Below are positions 35,663 through 43,630 of a stretch of DNA of 64,000 bases, piece after piece. This DNA comes from an uncultured Paracoccaceae bacterium. Lineage in GTDB: Bacteria > Pseudomonadota > Alphaproteobacteria > Rhodobacterales > Rhodobacteraceae. The notes beneath the pieces were generated by a model. It saw nothing but the letters and a program-made list of their open reading frames with translations, was not told where the DNA came from and made no database searches. Every line of letters starts with the position of its first letter. Position 1 is the first letter of the stretch. The translations under genes were made by a program, and so were the position numbers. The DNA lies in assembly GCA_947503925.1 (NCBI GenBank), contig CANNFQ010000001.1:806001-870000 (forward strand), written 5' to 3'.

Positions 35663-36577
35663 TCAATTGGTAAGCTTTGAGCTCGCTACATAAAGATTGG
35701 TCAGTTCCCGCAGATCGTCGCCGATGCTGTTCATCGCAATGAACAACTCTTCTCGCGTTGCGACATCCGCAGTTTCACCGGTCAGAAATCGTTCTATGTT
35801 TTCCCGGTGCGGCGCCCAATTAGCGCCAATTTCACTTAGCTTCTGCTTGATCTCTGCCGTCGGTGGTGGCGCAATACCCAGGGCCTCCATCCCATTTGCC
35901 AGCACCGACAAACCTGCGTCGAACTGCTCAAACCGCTCCTGAAGCTCGTCATTCACTCGTCGTTTCGTGAAGCCAGAGTTCAGCGCACAGAAATTCCGCG
36001 ATATCCGGGCCGCATGGAGCCGCTCATTCGCCACAAACTGAAGGCGTATCGTGTCCGTTTGAAGCAGCAGAATTGAATCTGCGTAAGAAGCCGTGAACTC
36101 AGACAACAGGGTAACGGCGTCCTGACGGATCTGACCGTCCCACTTCAACAGTTCGTTTACGAAATCCAGATCATTGGCAGCGACAGTCAGCTGCTCCAGG
36201 TCGTCCTTGAATTGGTCCCATTTCTCTCTGATATCCGCCATGGCGACCAGGTTTTGTTGTCGGGTTTCTGGGCCAATGACACCTAATGACGTATCGCCAA
36301 ACAGCAGGGCATTTTCCAGAACCGCGAATCGCGCGGCGCCGGTTTCGATAACATCCGCCGCCGCGTGCTCGGCAATCCCTGCCTCCATGTTGCAGGCAGC
36401 CGTTGTCATTTGAACGCTCAAGACACCCAGTTCGGCCGCAAGGCTGATACATTCGCTCGCTCCAATGTCCTCGCGTAGGTCTTGTGCTGTCGCCAGTGTT
36501 GAACCGGCAACCAACGCTACTCCTGCTGCGGCCGGTCGAAAAATGGACCGTAACTGATGAATGAGATTGATCTCCAT
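35663..36577 (-). CDS. Secreted protein with PilJ-type four-helix domains
   Basis: 304 residues. Signal peptide cleaved near ATA/QD (residue 31). The mature protein is almost entirely helical and reads as two tandem type IV pilus methyl-accepting (PilJ) N-terminal domains, without membrane anchor or signalling output. Periplasmic helical-bundle sensors of this kind bind small anions or ligands. Same strand as the ABC genes, with 67 bases between them; may supply a ligand-binding accessory component (inference). Confidence 0.7.
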   Translation of the reverse strand: MEINLIHQLRSIFRPAAAGVALVAGSTLATAQDLREDIGASECISLAAELGVLSVQMTTAACNMEAGIAEHAAADVIETGAARFAVLENALLFGDTSLGVIGPETRQQNLVAMADIREKWDQFKDDLEQLTVAANDLDFVNELLKWDGQIRQDAVTLLSEFTASYADSILLLQTDTIRLQFVANERLHAARISRNFCALNSGFTKRRVNDELQERFEQFDAGLSVLANGMEALGIAPPPTAEIKQKLSEIGANWAPHRENIERFLTGETADVATREELFIAMNSIGDDLRELTNLYVASSKLTN

Positions 36578-37393
36578 TCATCTGAACTCCTTAGATTTTT
36601 GATGTGGTCGGCCTGTTTGCCCGCGTGCCTTACGCCTTCGTAAGAGGCGCTTAGGTTGCGGGTTTGATCCAAACCTCGACCCGGCGATTGATACGGCGAC
36701 CTTCATCGTTGAGATTGCAGCCGGTTGCCGCAAACCAACCGAAGACATCTTGACGCCCGGAAGGCGGTCACCAACAACTGCCCTGACTTCCTCCAACACC
36801 TGCGCCGCACGGTTTTCCGAGAGCGACAGGTTGCCTTGGAAAGAGCCCACATCATCCATGAAACCTACAAAAACGATCTCGCTATCGGGTCCGTTTTCGG
36901 CCAGGTAGTCCACAAGGCGTTGTAGATCGAGTTGGCCGCGCTCTTCGAGCTGACTTGACGCATTTCTGAAGCGAAACGTTGTCGAAAGCCGGTCGAACTC
37001 TCCCAGTTGATCCAACATTCGATCCGCAAACTCGCGCTCGTATCGGTCTGTGACCTGCCGCAACGCCTCAGCGCGAGCGCTGTCCGCAGATTGGCTGCGA
37101 TTTACGATCCCAAGGCCAATAAAACCCGCCTTTGCAACCAATGGATCAGCGTTTTGGGAGGTCGCGTATTGAAGAAATTGCTGCAACGGTTCCGTCGCAG
37201 TGTCGCTGCGCGAGTAGAGATACACCCGCCGCTGTAGCGCGTATTCCTCGGTGCGTGCAGAAAACGCGTCTGGCCGTTCTTCAATCCCGCAATCGTTGAC
37301 AAGGGTCACTGCCTTGGCCCCTCGTTGGAAGGAATATCCAACAAAGCCAATTGCGGATTCGTATTCGTTCACGAAATCGGCAACTTCGACCAT
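36578..37393 (-). pseudogene. Phosphate-binding-like/OmpA-domain protein, 5'-truncated and frameshifted
   Basis: Residues 1-100 match the C-terminal lobe of PstS-like binding domains (ESAIGFVGYSFQRGAKAVTLVND, FSARTEEYALQRRVYLY); residues about 130-210 are an OmpA peptidoglycan-binding domain (EIVFVGFMDDVGSFQGNLSLSENRAAQVLEEVR). The first lobe and signal peptide are missing upstream. After KMSSVG the frame is lost: another frame encodes the proper end CNLNDEGRRINRRVEVWIKP with a stop at 36651, needing one extra T in a TTT run (about 36735). Hence truncated and frameshifted. Confidence 0.72.
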
Positions 37394-37699
37394 GTCCTTT
37401 GCGATAACCGTTTGATCAGCCCATGGCTGGTCCCTGCCGCGTATGAACAGTCGCTAACCCGACCATCACTTAGCGTGTCATTCCGCCCCGTCCACGAGCG
37501 CCCCAAGAACCTTAACACCGCATTCACACTTGCACCGCACGCTCCGTTAAACAGAGATCGCCGCGCGCTGGGGTCCGACGTTTTGCCGACGCATGGCCGA
37601 CGCTTTGCCGGCCTTACAAAATCGCCGTTTTGCCTGCGTTAACACATGATTCGACGGTGAGGCGCCCACAAGGGCCACGCAACACCACCGAACGTTGCT
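37394..37699. other. Spacer with degraded 5' region, border of the accessory block
   Basis: 306 bases between the truncated OmpA-type gene and hflX. The missing N-terminal lobe is not recoverable in any frame; the frame before 37393 runs back about 26 codons (ADQTVIAKD) to a TAG near 37455. Nothing else seen. Confidence 0.4.
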
Positions 37700-38974
37700 T
37701 CACAGCTTGGCGAAACGGTCCTTTTGCCGGACCGACCAGCGCACTGAAAACCGCTGCCCCGTCTCCGTCTCGGCCTCATCCACAACAACGCCCTGCTCAA
37801 ACAGCCAGGCCCGTTTGCGACCCTCCGCAAAGCCAAGGGTCAGCACCTCCTCAACCTGTGGATCTTTCAGATGCACCGAAATCGCATCCAGCAGAACATC
37901 CAACCCCTCACCGGTCAGCGCGGATGTGGCAAACAACGCATCGCGGCGTGCCACCTGCGCCTCTGCCGCGGCACGCGCCTCGGCATCAAGCAGGTCCATC
38001 TTGTTCCAGACCTCGATAATCGGGGCCTCTTCCGCAATGCCCAGCGACTGCAAAATCGCATGCACATCCTGCGACTGTTCTTCAGTCTGGGCATGGCTGA
38101 TGTCGCGGACATGCACGATCAGGTCGGCATCCAGCACCTCTTCCAATGTGGCCCGGAATGCAGCCACAAGTTCGGTCGGCAAGTCACTGATAAAGCCTAC
38201 AGTATCCGACATGATGATATCATCACCAGCAGGCAGTTTGATCTTGCGCATGGTCGGGTCAAGGGTCGCAAACAGCATATCCTTGGCAAAGACCTGCGCG
38301 CCCGTCACCTGATTGAACAGCGTCGATTTACCAGCATTGGTGTAGCCGACCAAGGCCACTATCGGGAACGGGACCTTCTTACGGGAAGCACGATGCAATT
38401 CGCGGGTTTTGACCACCTTGGCCAATTGCCTGCGCAAACGCCCCAACTGGTCATCAATGGCGCGACGGTCCGCCTCGATCTGCGTTTCACCGGGACCGCC
38501 AACAAAGCCAAGGCCGCCGCGCTGACGTTCCAGGTGGGTCCAGGCACGCACCAGCCGGGTACGTTGATAAGACAGTGCGGCCATCTCGACCTGCAAAACG
38601 CCTTCCGAGGTGCGGGCGCGGTCACTGAATATCTCAAGGATCAGACCAGTACGGTCTAAAAGTTTGACACCCCACGCTTTTTCCAGATTGCGCTGTTGGA
38701 CAGGCGATACCGGACCATCGATCAAAACCAGTTCAATCTCGGCAGCCTTGAAGCTTGTTTTCAGCTCTTCAATCTTGCCTTTGCCAAACAGCATCCCCGG
38801 ATGCACCTTGGGCAATGACACCACAGAACCATCGACGACATCCAGATCAGGCAAGGCCGCAGCAAGGGCCACGGCCTCCTCCAGCGCGGGGCCAGCCGCG
38901 CGGCGGCTTTGATCGGATTTCAGATCAGGGTGCAGTACCCAGGCCCGGGTTATGGGCCTGTCATGTTCAAGCAA
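37700..38974 (-). CDS. hflX: GTPase HflX
   Basis: 424 residues. Ribosome-associated GTPase that splits stalled ribosomes. N-terminal HflX domain with GMLFGKGKIEEL near residue 78, a coiled-coil linker with GGPGETQIEADRR, then the G domain: G1 GYTNAGKST, G3 DTVGF, G4 NKMD. Directly downstream of hfq with a two-base gap, the classical hfq-hflX pair. Confidence 0.96.
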   Translation of the reverse strand: MLEHDRPITRAWVLHPDLKSDQSRRAAGPALEEAVALAAALPDLDVVDGSVVSLPKVHPGMLFGKGKIEELKTSFKAAEIELVLIDGPVSPVQQRNLEKAWGVKLLDRTGLILEIFSDRARTSEGVLQVEMAALSYQRTRLVRAWTHLERQRGGLGFVGGPGETQIEADRRAIDDQLGRLRRQLAKVVKTRELHRASRKKVPFPIVALVGYTNAGKSTLFNQVTGAQVFAKDMLFATLDPTMRKIKLPAGDDIIMSDTVGFISDLPTELVAAFRATLEEVLDADLIVHVRDISHAQTEEQSQDVHAILQSLGIAEEAPIIEVWNKMDLLDAEARAAAEAQVARRDALFATSALTGEGLDVLLDAISVHLKDPQVEEVLTLGFAEGRKRAWLFEQGVVVDEAETETGQRFSVRWSVRQKDRFAKL

Positions 38975-38976
38975 TG

Positions 38977-39210
38977 CTACTCTTCACCTTCATAAAGGCT
39001 GATTGGTTGAGCTGGCATGATGGTCGAGATCGCGCTCTTATAAACAAGCTGTGATTGTCCATCGCGGCGTAAAAGCACGCAAAAGCTGTCAAACCAGGTA
39101 ATTACCCCTTGCAGCTTTACGCCATTGACCAAAAAAATCGTCACGGGAACCTTGGTTTTCCGAACGTGATTCAGAAACGCATCTTGCAAATTCGCTTTAT
39201 CGGCGGCCAT
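38977..39210 (-). CDS. hfq: RNA chaperone Hfq
   Basis: 77 residues from the ATG at 39210, which has an AAGGG ribosome site seven bases upstream; a GTG three codons earlier is less well placed. Sm-fold: [37 protein letters not shown] and the Sm2 motif [10 protein letters not shown]. Hexameric sRNA/mRNA-binding protein. Short acidic tail EGEE, as usual for alphaproteobacteria. Confidence 0.97.
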   Translation of the reverse strand: MAADKANLQDAFLNHVRKTKVPVTIFLVNGVKLQGVITWFDSFCVLLRRDGQSQLVYKSAISTIMPAQPISLYEGEE

Positions 39211-39296
39211 TGGTGACACCCTTTTTTATTCTTGCGGCCGCGCATCGGCCCCCCATCGTTCACGGTGCAGTATGTCGTGCGCGTTGCAGAGTTTCC

Positions 39297-39326
39297 AGCC
39301 CCAAAAGCGCCCTTTTTCAAGGGGCT
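39297..39326 (-). terminator. Hairpin between trkH and hfq
   Basis: AGCCCC (39297-39302) pairs with GGGGCT (39321-39326), and AAAAG with CTTTT inside, with a short one-sided bulge. It begins at the trkH stop codon and lies about 85 bases upstream of hfq. No T-tract follows, so it may reduce rather than end transcription into hfq. Confidence 0.4.
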
Positions 39327-40846
39327 TAGCGTTGCCAGATTTCCGGGTTGAAAAGCGCGATGATGGCCAGTGCCTCCAGACGCCCCAACACCATTGCAAA
39401 GGCCAAGATTATCTTGGCCCCATCTGGAATACCAGAATAGGCAATTGGCGTTTCAGCCGCCACTGCTGCCAGTGGCCCGGTGGTCGACAACGACGCGACA
39501 GCCAGCACCATCGCCGTTTCAAACTGCACGCCGGTCAGCGAAAGCATTACGATGATTGCGGCGATGCTGATGGCGAATAGCATGAAGAAAACCCATGAAA
39601 TATAGGCGCCTTGTTTGCGGATACGCCGCGCCTCGCGTCCGCCACCACCGATGGAGGATGGATGCAAAAGCCGCTCCTGTTCGCGCTCTCCATGCCGGTA
39701 AAGCGCGTATATCCGCAAGAGCTTGACGCCACCCGCCGTTGTCGCAACGCCCCCACCGATCAGGGCCATGCCAATCAGGAACAGCCCCGGCGTCTCCAGT
39801 CCCGACCAGACGGCGGCACCATCCCAGTAATGCGACTCGAACCCGGTTGTGGTCAAAAACGAGGTGACGGTGAACAAAGCGCCCCAAAGTGCCGATGCAG
39901 CCTGTGAGAAATTCGATGTCGTCTCAGCATCGCTTGCGCCGATAAAATGACGCAAAAACAACAGGATCGTTACTGTTGAGATGAGGATGAGAGCTGTCAA
40001 AAATTCCGGATCGCGGCGCAGCCCTTGTTCGCCTTCGCCGGTCAGGGCCTGGCTGAATGTCAGGCGTGACAGGGCAAAGGCAAAGAACCCCAAGATTAAC
40101 AATTCACCCCAGAATTTTGAGGCCGCAAAGTAAAGCCCGCCAATAGGCGAAATACCCGATGTCGACAGTACCGACATCGCATGGCAAAGCGCGATGTAAG
40201 GAAATTCACCCCCGATCACCAGCCCGATCCACAACAAGAAGGTCAGCGCCACATAGATCGGCGTTAGCGATATTGTGTAACGAACCAACCGCTCTGACGG
40301 GTCCGCAATGCGGGCGATCTGCGAAAAAGACCGGACCGGCCCTTTGCCAAAACTGGCCGTCGCCCGCACCTCAAACCCGCCAAGGTTCATCGGCGCAAAG
40401 ATCGACACCGCCGTGATCCAAACCAACAGACCACCCAGCCAACCGACCAAGGCGCGCCATAGATGCTGGGATGGGCTGAGGCGCCCCGCATTTTCATACA
40501 GTGTGGCACCGGTAGTGGTGAAACTGGACACCATCTCAAACCAGGCATGCAGATAGGTCGTGTTGCCCACGGCGGTATAGAACGGCACCGCAAACATTAA
40601 CGGCAACAGGGTAAATGCGGCCAGCAGCGATAACAGCTGGCTGCGCGCCACACTTTGCGGCGCATAGCCGCCAGTGGCTAATCCGACCAACAGGGTCAGG
40701 ATGGAAAACAGGATGAACCCATAAAAAAACACCCGCATCGTCATGAAGTCTTCCATGACGGCGGCATGGGCGGCAGGGACGATCATCGCAATCGCCCCGA
40801 TGCCCATCAGGATCACGAAAAAAGGTAGGCGTGTAATCCAGCTCAT
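39326..40846 (-). CDS. trkH: Potassium uptake protein TrkH
   Basis: 506 residues, about ten membrane helices in four M1-P-M2 repeats: TTTGATLYE, STSGISPIGG, LTTTGFESH and STTGP are the selectivity-filter positions. Transports K+ with the TrkA regulatory subunit, whose gene overlaps by one base. Part of the ntr-trk-hfq-hflX block. Confidence 0.94.
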   Translation of the reverse strand: MSWITRLPFFVILMGIGAIAMIVPAAHAAVMEDFMTMRVFFYGFILFSILTLLVGLATGGYAPQSVARSQLLSLLAAFTLLPLMFAVPFYTAVGNTTYLHAWFEMVSSFTTTGATLYENAGRLSPSQHLWRALVGWLGGLLVWITAVSIFAPMNLGGFEVRATASFGKGPVRSFSQIARIADPSERLVRYTISLTPIYVALTFLLWIGLVIGGEFPYIALCHAMSVLSTSGISPIGGLYFAASKFWGELLILGFFAFALSRLTFSQALTGEGEQGLRRDPEFLTALILISTVTILLFLRHFIGASDAETTSNFSQAASALWGALFTVTSFLTTTGFESHYWDGAAVWSGLETPGLFLIGMALIGGGVATTAGGVKLLRIYALYRHGEREQERLLHPSSIGGGGREARRIRKQGAYISWVFFMLFAISIAAIIVMLSLTGVQFETAMVLAVASLSTTGPLAAVAAETPIAYSGIPDGAKIILAFAMVLGRLEALAIIALFNPEIWQR

Positions 40847-42222
40847 CAGAAAAAGTCGATCGACACCTGCAAGAGCCTTTCGACCTCCGGCACGTCATCG
40901 GCCATGGCGAAAATAGCGATCACGTCACCCTCGTCGATCCGCATATCACCGGTTGGTTTCAGCACCTTGCCGCCTTTCACAACCCCGCCAACGATGGTGC
41001 CTTCGGGAAAGGCGACCTCTTTGATCTTTTGGCCAGCGATCGGCGATGTGCCCAGGACTTGCGCCTCAATCACTTCTGCTTCTGCGTCGCCGATGGAATA
41101 GACGCCGCGCACCCGGCCATGGCGGATATGGCGCAGGATCGAACTCACCGTAGTGGACCGCGGGTTGATATAGGCGTCGATATCCAGCGGCCCCATCAGC
41201 GGCACAAGCGTTGGATCATTGATCAGGCAAATCGCCATCGGACAGCCCATTTCCTTGGCCCGGACAGAGGCCAGCAAGTTGGTCTTGTCATCATCCGTCA
41301 CCGCCAGCACAGCATCAGCGGTGCCGATATTCGCCTCGTCCAGCAGCCCGCTATCCAACCCGTCACCATGCAGCACAATCGTCCGATCCAGCGCGTCAGC
41401 GGCGCGTTCGGCGCATTCACGGTTCTTTTCGATCACCTTGACGCGCACCCGTTCGGTCCGCGCCTCCAGCGCCTGCGCCACGCCAAGCCCGACATTCCCA
41501 CCACCGACAATAACGATACGTTCTTGTTTTTTATTGGTTTTCCCAAAGATTTCGAGCGTGCGGGTCATGTCCTCAGTATCGGTAAAGACATAACAATCAT
41601 CGCCTGCAAAAATCTGATCACCGGGGGACGGCACAAACAGTGCCCCTTCCCTGCGGATACCAACGACAATCGCGCGCAGGGTCGAAAACAGGTCCGTCAA
41701 CTGACGCAGCGGCGTGTTGATGACGGGACAGTCCTCTTCGATGGTGATGCCAAGCAACTGCGCCTTGCCTTCCAGAAAGTTCTCTGTGTCAAACGCAGCG
41801 GGTGCGGCCAACCGTTGCAAGGCGGCTTCAGCCACTTCCTTCTCGGGCGAGATCACGACGTCAATCGGCAGGTGATCGCGACGGTAAAGGTCAGAATAAA
41901 TCGCATCCAGATAGCTTTGCGCCCGCAGGCGCGCGATCTTGCGCTGGATGGCGAAAACCGAATGCGCCACCTGACAGGTGACCATATTCACCTCGTCCGA
42001 ATGAGTGGCGGCAATGATCATATCGGCGTCCTCCGCCCCCGCCCGTTCAAGGATATCAGGATAGCTGGCAAAGCCTGCAATGCCCTGCACATCCAGCGTA
42101 TCAGTTGCCCGGCGCACCAGTTCGGGGTTGTTATCCACCACCGTCACATCGTTCTTTTCGCCCGACAGATGGCGCGCGATCTGCCAGCCAACCTGGCCCG
42201 CACCACAGATGATCACTTTCAT
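40846..42222 (-). CDS. trkA: Trk system regulatory protein TrkA
   Basis: 458 residues, two tandem RCK units. Each begins with a Rossmann nucleotide-binding fold: GAGQVG near residue 7 and GGGNVG near 235; each is followed by a TrkA-C domain. Binds NAD(H)/ATP and gates TrkH. Overlaps ntrX upstream and trkH downstream by one base each. Confidence 0.96.
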   Translation of the reverse strand: MKVIICGAGQVGWQIARHLSGEKNDVTVVDNNPELVRRATDTLDVQGIAGFASYPDILERAGAEDADMIIAATHSDEVNMVTCQVAHSVFAIQRKIARLRAQSYLDAIYSDLYRRDHLPIDVVISPEKEVAEAALQRLAAPAAFDTENFLEGKAQLLGITIEEDCPVINTPLRQLTDLFSTLRAIVVGIRREGALFVPSPGDQIFAGDDCYVFTDTEDMTRTLEIFGKTNKKQERIVIVGGGNVGLGVAQALEARTERVRVKVIEKNRECAERAADALDRTIVLHGDGLDSGLLDEANIGTADAVLAVTDDDKTNLLASVRAKEMGCPMAICLINDPTLVPLMGPLDIDAYINPRSTTVSSILRHIRHGRVRGVYSIGDAEAEVIEAQVLGTSPIAGQKIKEVAFPEGTIVGGVVKGGKVLKPTGDMRIDEGDVIAIFAMADDVPEVERLLQVSIDFF

Positions 42223-43622
42223 TATGCGTCGCCTTCAACGTAAGCCACGCGACCGCCCGCCTTGTTCGTCGTCACCACGCCCAGTGATTTCAATTTGCGG
42301 TGCAGGGCGGATCGTTCCATCCCGACAAAAGATGCCGTCCGGCTGATATTGCCGCCAAACCGGTTGATCTGGGTCAGCAGATATTCGCGTTCAAATAACT
42401 CCCGCGCTTCGCGCAGCGGCAATGTGGCAAGACCACCTGCCAGAACAATCCGACCCTCTTCGCTGCCGTTTTCCTCGGATGCGGGCAGCTCCTTGGCCGT
42501 AATGTCATCGGCATTTTCGCCAAGGATCAGAACACGTTCGATCACGTTCTTTAACTGCCGCACATTCCCAGGCCAAAGCATGGTCTGCAACAACGCGCGG
42601 GCATCGTCGGCCAATTGGCGCAATGGCAGGCCCTGCGCCTTGTTAAATACGTCGATGAAATGTTCCGCCAAAACCGGGATATCCTCCCGCCGCTCTTCCA
42701 GTGACGGCACGGCAATCGGCACGACGTTCAGACGGTGATACAGCTCTTCACGGAAACGCCCTGCCTCAATCTCTAGCGGTAGATCGCGATTTGTGCTGGA
42801 AATCACGCGCAGATCAACTTGCACCTTGTCGGTGCCGCCAACCCGCTGGAACCGCTGATCAACCAGCACGCGCAAGATCTTGGATTGCGTGCCAAGAGGC
42901 ATGTCGGCAACCTCATCGAAATAGATCACCCCGCCATTGGCCTCTTCCAACAGGCCCGGTTCGACCCCACGTCCGCTATCTTCGCGACCAAACAACACCT
43001 CCTCCATCCGGTCTGGCTCGATTGAGGCTGAGTTGACCGTGATAAACGGCGCGGCAGAACGGTTCGAATTGGCATGGATGTAGCGGGCAGCAATTTCCTT
43101 GCCCACGCCCGCGGGCCCGGTCAGCATGACGCGCCCATTGGATTTGGTGACCTTGTCCAGCTGCGATTTGAGGTTACGGAACGCTGCGCTATCACCCAGC
43201 ATTTCGGTGCTGGGCGCATCACCACGTTTGAGCTCGATGTTTTCACGGCGCAGGCGCGATGTCTCCATCGCCCGGCGGATCACCACCAGAAGTTGATCGA
43301 TATTGAATGGCTTTTCGATAAAGTCGTAAGCGCCCTGTTTAATTGCGGCGACGGCGATTTCGATATTGCCATGTCCCGAAATGATGACAATCGGGATATC
43401 TGGATGGTCACGCTTGACCGCCTTGAGGATATCAATCCCGTCCATGCTGCTGTCTTTCAGCCAGATATCAAGGATCATCAGTGCGGGGGGTTCTTCGGCA
43501 ATTTGCGCCATACACTCGTCGGATGTGCCTGCAAGCCGGGTTGTAAACCCCTCATCCAAAAGGATTTCCGAGATCAACTCGCGGATGTCGCGTTCGTCAT
43601 CAGTGATCAGAATATCGCCCAT
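42222..43622 (-). CDS. ntrX: Nitrogen regulation response regulator NtrX
   Basis: 466 residues from the ATG at 43622 with a GAGGA ribosome site (another ATG is four codons earlier). Receiver with phosphoacceptor D52 (LMILDIWLKD), AAA+ domain with variant Walker A GPAGVGKE and Walker B GGVIYFDEVADMP, and a Fis-type HTH (GGNISRTASFVGMERSALHRKL). The GAFTGA loop that contacts sigma-54 is absent: LFGREDSGRGVEPGLLEEA spans that place. Partner of NtrY. This lack is usual for alphaproteobacterial NtrX. Confidence 0.95.
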   Translation of the reverse strand: MGDILITDDERDIRELISEILLDEGFTTRLAGTSDECMAQIAEEPPALMILDIWLKDSSMDGIDILKAVKRDHPDIPIVIISGHGNIEIAVAAIKQGAYDFIEKPFNIDQLLVVIRRAMETSRLRRENIELKRGDAPSTEMLGDSAAFRNLKSQLDKVTKSNGRVMLTGPAGVGKEIAARYIHANSNRSAAPFITVNSASIEPDRMEEVLFGREDSGRGVEPGLLEEANGGVIYFDEVADMPLGTQSKILRVLVDQRFQRVGGTDKVQVDLRVISSTNRDLPLEIEAGRFREELYHRLNVVPIAVPSLEERREDIPVLAEHFIDVFNKAQGLPLRQLADDARALLQTMLWPGNVRQLKNVIERVLILGENADDITAKELPASEENGSEEGRIVLAGGLATLPLREARELFEREYLLTQINRFGGNISRTASFVGMERSALHRKLKSLGVVTTNKAGGRVAYVEGDA

Positions 43623-43630
43623 GTTGGTCC

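Noticed and set aside
41029..42243. 404-codon plus-strand frame across trkA
   Set aside because: Shadow of trkA, whose two Rossmann motifs and coupled neighbours prove the minus-strand gene; the product of the plus frame is His/Arg-rich and has no domain.
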